A stretch of DNA of 64,000 bases from Nocardioides marinisabuli (GTDB lineage Bacteria; Actinomycetota; Actinomycetes; Propionibacteriales; Nocardioidaceae). Both the position numbers and the translations under genes were made by a program. The notes beneath the pieces were generated by a model. It did not search any database. It was not told where the DNA came from and worked only from the letters and a program-made list of their open reading frames with translations. Below, piece after piece: positions 34,526-45,710 of the stretch. Numbering within the stretch: position 1 is the first letter of the stretch; every line of letters starts with the position of its first letter. The DNA is taken from contig NZ_CP059163.1 in assembly GCF_013466785.1 (NCBI RefSeq), forward strand, positions 1,116,001 through 1,180,000, written 5' to 3'.

Positions 34526-36976
34526 GTGACCCAGCAGACCGACCCGCCGCCGCAGACCGCGCTCGCCGACCCGGCGGCCGGTCTGCGGCGTGCCGACGGG
34601 GTGCAGCTGATCGGCGAGATGGAGGGGTCCGGCTACCGGACCCCTCCGGCCCTCGCCCGGCGCTCCGACGGCCAGACCGTCCAGCTCACCGCGCTGCTGT
34701 ACGCCGTGCTGGCCGCGCTCGACGGTCGCCGCGACCCCGAGGCGGTCGCGGCGGCGGTGCGGGAGACCACGGGTCGCCCCGTCAGCCCCGACAACGTCGC
34801 CACCCTCGTCGACAAGCTGCGCGAGCTCGGTCTCGCGGTGCGCGCCGACGGCAGCGAGCCCGTCGTGCGCCGCAGCAACCCGCTGCTGGCGCTGCGGCTC
34901 AAGGTCGCGGTCACCGACCCCGAGCGCACCCGGCGCCTCACCACCCCCTTCGCCCGGCTCTTCCACCCGCTGCTCGTGGTGCCGGTTTTGCTGGGCTTCG
35001 CCGCCATCACGGTGTGGGTGCTGGTGGTCAAGGGGCTGGCCTCGGCCACCCACGAGGCCTTCGCGCGGCCCGGCCTGCTGCTCGCCATCCTGGCCGTCAC
35101 GATCCTTTCCGGCGGCTTCCACGAGTTCGGGCACGCGGCGGCGGCGCGGCGGGGCGGCGCCGACCCGGGGGTGATGGGTGCGGGCCTCTACCTGGTCTGG
35201 CCCGCCTTCTACACCGACGTCACCGACTCCTACCGCCTCGGCCGGGTCGGGCGCCTGCGCACCGACCTGGGCGGGCTCTACTTCAACGCCATCGTGGTGG
35301 TGGCCACCATGGGCGTGTGGTGGGCCACCGGCTACGACGCGGTGCTGCTGGTCGTGGCCACCCAGATCCTCCAGATGCTGCGCCAGCTGCTGCCGCTGGT
35401 GCGCTTCGACGGCTACCACGTGCTCGCCGACCTGACCGGCGTGCCCGACCTCTTCGCCCGCATCGGCCCCACGCTGCGCGCCCTGGTGCCCTGGCGCGAG
35501 ACCGAGCCACAGGCGCGCGACCTCAAGACCTGGGCCCGCGTCGTGGTCACCGTCTGGGTGCTCACGGTGGTGCCTGTGCTGCTGGGCGTCGTGGTGCTGC
35601 TCGTGCTGACCCTGCCCCGCATCGTCGGCACCGCCCTGGCCGCCGCCGACGCGCAGCGCCGGATGATGCTCGGCGGCGCCACCGGCGACCCGACCCTGCT
35701 CGAGTCGGCCGGGCACGCCGTGTCGATGGTGGTGGTCGCGCTGCCGGTGCTGGCCATCGGCTACATGCTGACCCGGGTCGTGCGCCAGGTCGGCGCCGCG
35801 ACGTGGCGACGTACCGACGGCCGCCCCGTACGCCGCGCGCTCGCGGTGCTCCTCGCGCTCGCGCTGGCCGCCGGGCTCGCGCTGGCGTGGTGGCCCCAGG
35901 AGGACCGCTACCGACCGGTGCAGGCCTGGGAGGGCGGCACCCTCGGCGACGCGGTGAGCCTCGCCCGCCCGCCCGCCGGCTACGAGGTCGGCGCCCGTGG
36001 CAGCGGCACCATCTACCTGCCCGACGGCGCCGAGGCACCCACCCGTGAGCGCCCGACGCTCGCCGCGGTGCTGGTCCCCGCCGGGGGCGGGGTCACCGAC
36101 CCGGCGGCCGGGGAGGCCGCGGCGACGGAGACCGCCGACCTCGAGCAGGGTGACGTCGAGCAGGCCGACGACGGCACCTGGATCTTCCCCTTCGACGAGC
36201 CGCTGGCTCCCGACGCCGGCGACAACCAGGCCCTGGCGACCAACACCACCGACGGGACGGCCGCCTACTCCGTGGCCTTCGCGCTGGTCTGGGCCGACGG
36301 GGACCAGCCGCTGACCAACACCAACGAGGCCTTCGCGGCCGCCAGCTGCGACCGGTGTGCCGCGGTCGCGGTCGCGTTCCAGGTGGTGCTCGTCGTGGGC
36401 GAGGCGAACGTGGCCGTGCCGCAGAACACCGCGGTGTCGGTGAACTACGACTGCACCAGCTGCCTGACGTTCTCGGCGGCCGTGCAGCTCTTCGTCACCC
36501 TCGACGGGCCGCTCAGCGAGGAGTCCACCGCGCGCATCGAGGAGATCTGGGCGGAGGCGGTCACCTTCGGGCAGGACATCGGCTCGGTGCCGCTGGACCA
36601 GATCCAGGCCCGGCTCACCGACTTCGAGCAGCAGATCCTCGCCGTCATCGAGGCCGAGCAGGGGCCGCTGACCCCCGGTGGCGCCACCGGCTCGCCCAGC
36701 CCCGGCGACAGCGCGAGCCCCAGCGGCACCCCCGGCGGGAGCACCAGCGCCAGCCCGAGCGGCTCCCCCGGAGCGAGCACCAGCGCGAGCCCCTCGGGCT
36801 CGACGAGCCCGTCCGGCAGCCCGTCGTCGAGCGGGTCGACCAGCCCCTCGGGCTCGACCACGCCGAGCCCCACCGCCGCGTCGTCGAGCACGTCGTCCGG
36901 CACGTCGTCGCCCACACCGTCGAGCACACCCTCGCCGAGCGGCTCGGTCAGCCCGTCGGGCAGCGCCACGCCCTGA
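34526..36976 (+). CDS. PqqD-like / M50 integral membrane metalloprotease with CxxC domain and Ser/Pro tail
   Basis: 816 residues from GTG 34526. Order: a PqqD-like winged helix (about 20-110: LTALLYAVLAALDGRRDPEA, VATLVDKLRELGL); helices; an M50 zinc motif HEFGH (199-203); and RFDGYHVLADLTGVPDLF around Asp295, the third metal ligand. This FDGY...LADL pattern is shared with YydH-type peptide zinc metalloproteases. More helices run to about 460. An extracytoplasmic part has two CxxC pairs (CDRC 608-611, CTSC 643-646) and a tail of about 100 Ser/Pro/Gly/Thr residues from about 713. It probably recognises a leader and cuts or exports the upstream repeat protein (inference). No ABC or LanM-like gene is adjacent. 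Confidence 0.82.
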   Translation: MTQQTDPPPQTALADPAAGLRRADGVQLIGEMEGSGYRTPPALARRSDGQTVQLTALLYAVLAALDGRRDPEAVAAAVRETTGRPVSPDNVATLVDKLRELGLAVRADGSEPVVRRSNPLLALRLKVAVTDPERTRRLTTPFARLFHPLLVVPVLLGFAAITVWVLVVKGLASATHEAFARPGLLLAILAVTILSGGFHEFGHAAAARRGGADPGVMGAGLYLVWPAFYTDVTDSYRLGRVGRLRTDLGGLYFNAIVVVATMGVWWATGYDAVLLVVATQILQMLRQLLPLVRFDGYHVLADLTGVPDLFARIGPTLRALVPWRETEPQARDLKTWARVVVTVWVLTVVPVLLGVVVLLVLTLPRIVGTALAAADAQRRMMLGGATGDPTLLESAGHAVSMVVVALPVLAIGYMLTRVVRQVGAATWRRTDGRPVRRALAVLLALALAAGLALAWWPQEDRYRPVQAWEGGTLGDAVSLARPPAGYEVGARGSGTIYLPDGAEAPTRERPTLAAVLVPAGGGVTDPAAGEAAATETADLEQGDVEQADDGTWIFPFDEPLAPDAGDNQALATNTTDGTAAYSVAFALVWADGDQPLTNTNEAFAAASCDRCAAVAVAFQVVLVVGEANVAVPQNTAVSVNYDCTSCLTFSAAVQLFVTLDGPLSEESTARIEEIWAEAVTFGQDIGSVPLDQIQARLTDFEQQILAVIEAEQGPLTPGGATGSPSPGDSASPSGTPGGSTSASPSGSPGASTSASPSGSTSPSGSPSSSGSTSPSGSTTPSPTAASSSTSSGTSSPTPSSTPSPSGSVSPSGSATP

Positions 36977-36990
36977 CCCCGCACAGCGAC

Positions 36991-37037
36991 GGGCCCCCAC
37001 CCCCGCTGCCGGCGTACCGGCGGGAGGGTGGGGGCCC
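36991..37037. terminator. Bidirectional hairpin after the M50 gene
   Basis: A long GC hairpin (GGGCCCCCACCC ... GGGTGGGGGCCC, with inner GCCGG-CGTA-CCGGC) lies between the M50 protease stop and the stop of the convergent 23-residue peptide gene. Confidence 0.75.
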
Positions 37038-37057
37038 GTGCCACGGGGCCCGTCTGC

Positions 37058-37129
37058 TCAGAGCACGAGGAACAGCAGGATGACGATGGCGATGACGAGG
37101 GCGGCGATGGCGATGGTGCGAGTGTTCAT
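37058..37129 (-). CDS. 23-residue single-helix membrane peptide
   Basis: ATG 37129 has a strong AGGAGG six bases upstream. The product is MNTRT followed by an uninterrupted hydrophobic run (IAIAALVIAIVILLFLVL), i.e. one membrane helix with a basic N-terminus. It ends at TAG/TGA just before the shared terminator. Too short for ordinary gene finders, but the ribosome site, hydrophobic pattern and terminator support it. Known small membrane proteins of this kind usually bind larger membrane complexes; a partner is not known here. The convergent M50 protease is a candidate. Confidence 0.62.
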   Translation of the reverse strand: MNTRTIAIAALVIAIVILLFLVL

Positions 37130-37350
37130 GGTTCCTCCTGGTGACGGGGTGCCAGGCGTCCGGTCGGACCCCTGCCCCTGATCGTGGGGGCACCAACCTG
37201 CCAGTGTCACGCCGCCACGCGGCCCACCCCTTCGGACACACCCGCCCCAGCGACCCCAGGGGCCGCTCCTCACCCGCACGGGCGGTGCGCCCGGGGCCGG
37301 GAGACGAGAACCTCACAGGGAGCGCCGCCGGCGCGAAGGGAGGCACCACC

Positions 37351-37554
37351 ATGCGAGGCATCCTCGGAGCCGTCGTCGTCATCTGGCTCGTCATCGGCGT
37401 CGTCGCCGCCATCCAGCGCGGCTACTTCGGCGACGACCAGGAGGTCAGCTGCGCGACGGCCGGCACCACCGCCGTCACCGTGCTGGCCGGTCCGCTCAAC
37501 TACGTCGGGGCCAACCCGAAGGTCGACTGCGAGGTGCCCGAGCCGTCGAGCTGA
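37351..37554 (+). CDS. 67-residue small membrane-anchored protein
   Basis: ATG 37351 has GAAGGGAGG upstream. One N-terminal helix (GILGAVVVIWLVIGVVAAI) is followed by RGYFGDDQEVSC and a short extracytoplasmic part with two cysteines (C33, C61) that could pair. It is divergent from the 23-residue peptide gene, with about 220 bases between. I do not recognise the family. Gly-Asn-Pro content (LAGPLNYVGANPKVDC) suggests a compact loop. Confidence 0.65.
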   Translation: MRGILGAVVVIWLVIGVVAAIQRGYFGDDQEVSCATAGTTAVTVLAGPLNYVGANPKVDCEVPEPSS

Positions 37555-37644
37555 GCCGTCGAGCCGAGCCGTCGAGCCGGGCCGCCCGCACCGGGACCTC
37601 GGTCCCTGGGGCGGCTCGGGACGGCGTGGGACCATGGCAGCACC

Positions 37645-37992
37645 ATGACGACCCCGCAGCCCGCCACGCGCCCGCGACGCCGCCACCTGATCGATCCCGA
37701 CAACCCCCCGCCGCCGCCCAGCAACGCCTCGCTGGGCCGGGTGCAGCAGTGGGTGATGTCGGTGCTGGTCACCACGACGATCCTGCACCTGAGCGTCGGG
37801 CTGGTGCTGGCGGCGTGGGTGATCGACCAGGACGACCTGGTGCCGGTGGTCGGCCTCGAGGTCATCGCGGGCATCTTCGCGGTGATCGCCGTCGGGCTCG
37901 CCCGGGCGATCCACCGCCTGCCGGTCCTCTCGCCGTGGCTCCTGCTGGGCGTCGTGCCCACCCTGGTCGGGCTCGTCGTCACCCTGACGTGA
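37645..37992 (+). CDS. Predicted membrane protein, 115 aa
   Basis: A Pro/Arg-rich cytoplasmic start (RPRRRHLIDPDNPPPPPSN) is followed by three helices (VMSVLVTTTILHLSVGLVLAAWVI; VVGLEVIAGIFAVIAVGLARAI; WLLLGVVPTLVGLVVTL, each about 20 residues). ATG 37645. No named domain seen. It lies 108 bases before the hybrid kinase gene in the same direction and could be its membrane partner, since that kinase has no membrane segment of its own (inference). Confidence 0.7.
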   Translation: MTTPQPATRPRRRHLIDPDNPPPPPSNASLGRVQQWVMSVLVTTTILHLSVGLVLAAWVIDQDDLVPVVGLEVIAGIFAVIAVGLARAIHRLPVLSPWLLLGVVPTLVGLVVTLT

Positions 37993-38100
37993 CCGACACC
38001 GGCGAACCCGCCCGGGTGGTGCCGCGACGTGGGACCCTGGGACCCGGCACCGAGGCGCGGTGCCCCGCGGCACAGCGACGACCATCCGGGGAGGGGACAC

Positions 38101-41382
<3,282 letters not shown>

Positions 41383-41539
41383 CCCCTGTGCCTGCGCCCC
41401 CGCCGCCGCCCCCGGGCCCCACGGCCCCGGGCCGGTTCGAGGAGGTCGCCCGGCACCGCCCGGTCGACCTGGTCGCCCCCGGCGCGGTGCAGGTCGACGA
41501 CGCTCCCCCGGCGCGCACTCGCGGCGACCGCTGCCCCAG

Positions 41540-42832
41540 GTGGCGCCCAGCACCGCGGTGGAGGCTGTCGTGCGGGGCCCCGGCCCGGTGCGCCTCGCCC
41601 TCGGCCTGGCCCCGCTGGTGGTGGCCGCGACCTGGGCCGACGGGGTCTGCGCCCTCGAGGTCACCACGCCCGCGGGCACCCAGGTGCACCGCAGCCGGCG
41701 CTCGGCCCGCGCGCCCGGCCTGGAGCGGCTCGCCCTCACCCTGACCGGCACCGAGGCCGTGGTGCTGGGCCACGACGGCAGCGGGTGGCGCGGCCACGCC
41801 CGCGTCGAGCTGCGCGAGGCGGCGGGGGTCCCGCCCGGTCTGTGCCGTGACGAGGCCTGGCTCGCCGGCGTCGAGGTGCAGCACACCGGCGACGTGGCCC
41901 ACCTGCGTGCCGGCGGCTTCGGCCAGCTCGGGCTGCGCGACCTGCGGCTGGTCACCCACGCCGACGGCACGGCGTACGCCGACGGGGTGCAGGAGGAGGG
42001 GCGGGTGCTGTGGCTCAGCGCGACCAGCGCCGGCCCGGGGTTCTTCGGCACCGCCCACACCTCGGTGTGGCGCCTCGAGCTCGACGGCCACCGGCTCGAG
42101 CACCGCGCCGACCTGTTCTTCCGGCGGCCCGACCGGCCCGGGGTCTTCGGTGACCACGCCACCCACGTCGTGCGCGACGGCGACGAGTGGCTGGTGGCGA
42201 CCAGCACCTGGGGCGACTTCGACCGGGACGCCGACGATGCGGGCGTCGCGGTCACGCTGGCGCGCACCGACGCCGACCTGCTGCGGGGGCGGCACGTCCT
42301 CGACACGCAGCCGCTGCCGCTGCCGGTCGAGGGGTTCGCCTCGGTGGGCGTGTGGGACCCGCACCTGGTGCGCACCGACCTCGGCGCCGGCCCGACCTGG
42401 CTGGTGGGCTACGTCAGCGCGCGGCGCTTCTTCGACTTCCACCCCGTGCTGGCCGCCGGCCCCGACCTCGACCACCTGTCCCTGCGCGCCGCCTCGCTGA
42501 CGCGGCGCGCCACCGAGGGCACCACCCTGGTGCGCTGGGACGGCCAGTGGCGGGTGCTGGCCAGCGACGGGCGCGACAACCCGCGCCGCCACCGCGAGCA
42601 GCACCCCGTGCTCGACCTCGACCTGCAGCCCGCCGGCGCGCCCCTCGACGCGGCGTACCCGACCAACATCCCATGGCCCACGCTCGCGCCGCTGCCCGAC
42701 GGTGGGTGGCTGATGGTCACCTTCAACGGGCGCGGGCTCGGCGGCCGGGTGGTGGGCTACGGCAGCCACGGCGACGTCATAGTCATGCGGGCGCCGGCCG
42801 CCGAAGCGACCGGGCCCGGCGTCTCGTCGTAG
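41540..42832 (+). CDS. Hypothetical protein, possible beta-propeller; N-terminus in another frame
   Basis: 430 residues in the intact frame from GTG 41540. Repeated His/Trp/Asp blade-like segments ([82 protein letters not shown]) resemble five-bladed GH43/GH32-type propellers, but no catalytic triad is assigned. A second frame from GTG 41388, six bases after the kinase stop, encodes a protein-like N-terminus (APGRFEEVARHRPVDLVAPG). One extra C near 41531 joins the two into 481 residues (…[15 protein letters not shown]…). No signal peptide in either version. Confidence 0.65.
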   Translation: MAPSTAVEAVVRGPGPVRLALGLAPLVVAATWADGVCALEVTTPAGTQVHRSRRSARAPGLERLALTLTGTEAVVLGHDGSGWRGHARVELREAAGVPPGLCRDEAWLAGVEVQHTGDVAHLRAGGFGQLGLRDLRLVTHADGTAYADGVQEEGRVLWLSATSAGPGFFGTAHTSVWRLELDGHRLEHRADLFFRRPDRPGVFGDHATHVVRDGDEWLVATSTWGDFDRDADDAGVAVTLARTDADLLRGRHVLDTQPLPLPVEGFASVGVWDPHLVRTDLGAGPTWLVGYVSARRFFDFHPVLAAGPDLDHLSLRAASLTRRATEGTTLVRWDGQWRVLASDGRDNPRRHREQHPVLDLDLQPAGAPLDAAYPTNIPWPTLAPLPDGGWLMVTFNGRGLGGRVVGYGSHGDVIVMRAPAAEATGPGVSS

Positions 42833-42917
42833 GCTGGGAGTGAGACCTGCGCCACCCCTGCGGGCTTCACCACCACCGCCACACCACCCCTGTGGCCCGA
42901 GCAGAGAGCGGCCCATC

Positions 42918-44018
42918 ATGTCCGTGACCCCCAGCAGCAGCCCCGTCGACGTCTTCGAGCTCGGCGCCGAGCACGAGCAGGTCGTCTTCGCGAGCGACCC
43001 GGCCACCGGGCTGCGCGCCATCATCGCCATCCACTCCACCGCCCTGGGCCCGGCGCTGGGCGGCACCCGCTTCTACCCCTACGCCTCGACCGACGACGCG
43101 GTGCGCGACGTGCTCGACCTCTCGCGCGGCATGTCCTACAAGGCGGCCCTGGCCGGCCTCGACCTCGGCGGCGGCAAGGCCGTCATCATCGGCGACCCGG
43201 CCACGCTGAAGTCCGAGGCCCTGCTGCGCGCCTACGGCCGCTTCGTGCAGACCCTGGGCGGTCGCTACCGCACCGCCTGCGACATCGGCACCTTCTCGGC
43301 CGACATGGACCACGTCGCGCGCGAGTGCGACTACGTCACCGGGCGCACCGTCGCCCACGGCGGGGCCGGGGACAGCTCGGTGCTCACGGCGTACGGCGTC
43401 TTCCAGGGCATGCGCGCCGCCGCCCAGGTCGCCTGGGGCGAGCCCACGCTGGCCGGGCGCACCGTCGGCGTCGCCGGCGTCGGCAAGGTCGGTCGGCACC
43501 TGGTGCGCCACCTCGTCGAGGACGGCGCCGACGTCGTGGTCACCGACGTGCACGCCCCCGCCGTCGACGCCGTGGTCGCCGAGCACCCCGGGGTGCGCGC
43601 GGTCGCCACCACCGAGGAGCTCGTCGCCTCGCCGCTCGACGTCTACGCCCCCTGCGCCATGGGCGGCGCGATCAGCGACGAGGTCGTCGAGGTGCTCAGC
43701 GCGCGCGTCGTCTGCGGCGCCGCCAACAACCAGCTGGCCCACCCCGGCGTCGAGAAGGCGCTCGCCGACCGCGGGATCGTCTACGCCCCCGACTACTGCG
43801 TCAACGCCGGCGGGCTGATCCAGGTCGCCGACGAGCTCGACCCCGCCGGCTTCAGCTTCGAGCGCGCCCAGCAGCGCGCCACCGGCATCTTCGACACCAC
43901 CCTGGCGATCCTCGCCCACGCCGAGGCCGAGCACGTCTCGCCCGCCCTGGCCGCCGACCGGATCGCCGAGGCGCGGATGCGCGACGTGGGTCGGTTGCGC
44001 TCGATCTGGGTCGGCTGA
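42918..44018 (+). CDS. vdh: Valine/leucine dehydrogenase (Glu/Leu/Phe/Val dehydrogenase family)
   Basis: 366 residues. The catalytic Lys region [24 protein letters not shown], the dinucleotide fold [29 protein letters not shown], and [18 protein letters not shown] are characteristic. The enzyme deaminates branched-chain amino acids oxidatively with NAD+, supplying starter units for branched fatty acids. ATG 42918 is chosen because the family starts close to here. Position next to DUF3073-purM-purF matches the Streptomyces vdh locus. A 22-base repeat array lies directly downstream. Confidence 0.94.
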   Translation: MSVTPSSSPVDVFELGAEHEQVVFASDPATGLRAIIAIHSTALGPALGGTRFYPYASTDDAVRDVLDLSRGMSYKAALAGLDLGGGKAVIIGDPATLKSEALLRAYGRFVQTLGGRYRTACDIGTFSADMDHVARECDYVTGRTVAHGGAGDSSVLTAYGVFQGMRAAAQVAWGEPTLAGRTVGVAGVGKVGRHLVRHLVEDGADVVVTDVHAPAVDAVVAEHPGVRAVATTEELVASPLDVYAPCAMGGAISDEVVEVLSARVVCGAANNQLAHPGVEKALADRGIVYAPDYCVNAGGLIQVADELDPAGFSFERAQQRATGIFDTTLAILAHAEAEHVSPALAADRIAEARMRDVGRLRSIWVG

Positions 44019-44026
44019 GCCACCCG

Positions 44027-44193
44027 CGAGCCGGCGCCAGTTCCTCACCGAGCCGGCGCCAGTTCCTCACCGAACCGGCGCGACTTCCTCACCGAGCCGG
44101 CGCTACTTCCCGTCGTACGACGTCGACGGCGGGAAGTGGCGCCGGCTCGCGCAGGAACTGGCGCCGACTCGCGCAGGAACTGGCGCCGGCTCG
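44027..44193. repeat. Inverted array of 22-base units
   Basis: Left arm: four units at 44027, 44049, 44071 and 44093, each starting CGAGCCGGCGCCAGTTC or a close variant (unit 3 has CGAACCGGCGCGACTTC). Centre: CGTCGTACGACGTCGACGG. Right arm: three reverse-complement units ending ...GCGCCGGCTCG at 44149, 44171 and 44193. The period is exactly 22. It would fold into a stem of up to about 65 base pairs. It starts nine bases after the vdh stop, between convergent genes. No reading frame uses it. Confidence 0.88.
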
Positions 44194-44300
44194 CGCCCGG
44201 ACCCGGCCCCGAGTGGCCGGTGTCCGGGCGCGTCGACACGTCCGGTGGCCCACCCGGATGACCGGGGAGACCGTGCGAGGCCCGAGGGCCGCCGGTGGGG

Positions 44301-44480
44301 TCAGTCGCGACGAGGGTCGTAGTCCGACCACTCGTCGGGCTCGTCGCCCTGCTCGGTGTCACTTGCTTCTTCACTGCCATGCAGCTCTCGCGCCAACGCC
44401 CCGAAGTCCGTCTCGTGAGTGCGGTACTTCAGGTCGCGGGCGACCTTCGTCTGCTTGGCCTTTGCACGGCCGCGCCCCAT
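44301..44480 (-). CDS. DUF3073 family small basic/acidic protein
   Basis: 59 residues: MGRGRAKAKQTKVARDLKYR, then THETDFGALARELHGSEE and an acidic C-terminus (DEPDEWSDYDPRRD). The Arg/Lys-rich start with KQTKVARDLKYR is the family hallmark. The start is ATG 44480. DUF3073 genes sit beside purM in many actinobacteria, as here (purM is upstream on the same strand, 130 bases away). Function unknown; the charged halves suggest nucleic-acid or protein binding. Confidence 0.9.
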   Translation of the reverse strand: MGRGRAKAKQTKVARDLKYRTHETDFGALARELHGSEEASDTEQGDEPDEWSDYDPRRD

Positions 44481-44610
44481 AGGGTCAGCCCCCTCGCACG
44501 CTTGGCCGGGGCGCTATGGCTCCCGGGCTGTCTCTGCAATCTCGTGGGGGCAACGCTACCTGCTGGGGGGTCGTTCACGCACACCCGGCTCGCGGAGGCG
44601 CCCCCAGGCT

Positions 44611-45690
44611 TCACCAACCGGGGTGCTGGCCCACCAGGTCGACGCGCCCACCACGGTCGGCCGAGGCGCTCACCTCACCGGCCACCCAGGCGCGCACGCC
44701 GTGGCCGGCCAGCACCGACACCGCGGTGTCGACGTCGTCGGCGGGCAGCAGCGCCACCATCCCGACGCCGCAGTTGAGGGTGGCCTCGAGGTCGGGCTGG
44801 GAGACCGAGCCGACCTGGCGCACGAGGTCGAAGACCGGCTGCGGGGTCCAGGTGGCGCGGTCGATGGTGGCGGCCAGCTCGACCGGCATCACGCGCTCGA
44901 GGTTGGTGGCCAGGCCGCCGCCGGTGACGTGGGACATCGCGTGCACGCCGGTGCGGGCGGCGAGGTCGAGGCAGGCCTTGGCGTAGATGCGGGTCGGCTC
45001 GAGCAGCTCCTCGCCGAGGGTGCGGCCCAGCTCGGGCACGTCGCGGTCGAGGGCCCAGCCCGCCCCGCCGTCGGCGGCGCTGCCCAGCAGCACGTGGCGC
45101 ACCAGCGAGTAGCCGTTGGAGTGCAGGCCGCTGGCCTCCATGGCCAGCACCACGTCGCCCGGGCGGACCCGCGCCGGGCCCAGCAGCCGGTCGGCCTCGA
45201 CGACGCCGGTGGTGGCGCCGGCGACGTCGTACTCGTCGGGGGCCAGCAGCCCGGGGTGCTCGGCGGTCTCGCCGCCGACCAACGCGCAGCCGGCCTCGGC
45301 GCAGCCCTCGGCGATGCCCTTGACGATCGCGGCGATCCGCTCGGGGACGACCCGGCCGGTGGCGATGTAGTCGGTCATGAACAGCGGCTCGGCGCCGCAC
45401 ACGACGAGGTCGTCGACGACCATCCCGACCAGGTCGCGCCCGATCGTGTCGTGCACGTCCATCGCCTGCGCGATCGCGACCTTGGTGCCGACCCCGTCGG
45501 TGGAGGTGGCCAGCAGGGGGCGGGTGTAGCGGGTCAGCGCGGAGGCGTCGAAGAGCCCAGCGAAACCGCCGAGCCCGCCGATCACCTCGGGGCGCGTGGC
45601 CTTGGCGACCCAGCCCTTCATCAGCTCGATCGCGGTGTCGGCCGCCTCGATGTCGACGCCGGCCCGGGCGTAGGCGTTGGTCTCGGTCAC
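44611..45690 (-). CDS. purM: Phosphoribosylformylglycinamidine cyclo-ligase
   Basis: 359 residues, AIR synthase. It converts FGAM to AIR with ATP in purine synthesis. Motifs TSTDGVGTKVAIAQAM (ATP/substrate), GRDLVGMVVDDLVVCGAEPLFMTDYI, GCALVGGETAEHPGL and GASGLHSNGYSLVR-like EASGLHSNGYSL are intact. GTG 45690 follows AGGAGG. It lies 20 bases after purF and is co-transcribed with it. The C-terminal motif TGGGLATNLERVMP is present. Confidence 0.96.
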   Translation of the reverse strand: MTETNAYARAGVDIEAADTAIELMKGWVAKATRPEVIGGLGGFAGLFDASALTRYTRPLLATSTDGVGTKVAIAQAMDVHDTIGRDLVGMVVDDLVVCGAEPLFMTDYIATGRVVPERIAAIVKGIAEGCAEAGCALVGGETAEHPGLLAPDEYDVAGATTGVVEADRLLGPARVRPGDVVLAMEASGLHSNGYSLVRHVLLGSAADGGAGWALDRDVPELGRTLGEELLEPTRIYAKACLDLAARTGVHAMSHVTGGGLATNLERVMPVELAATIDRATWTPQPVFDLVRQVGSVSQPDLEATLNCGVGMVALLPADDVDTAVSVLAGHGVRAWVAGEVSASADRGGRVDLVGQHPGW

Positions 45691-45710
45691 GTCGGGGCCT
45701 CCTGGCCGGC

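Noticed and set aside
36678..37181. 167-residue Pro/Ala/Arg frame over the Ser/Pro tail
   Set aside because: It is a plus-one shadow of the repetitive tail of the M50 protein; composition is explained by the repeat.
44027..44193. CRISPR array
   Set aside because: Units are back-to-back without spacers and occur in both orientations. There are no cas genes.
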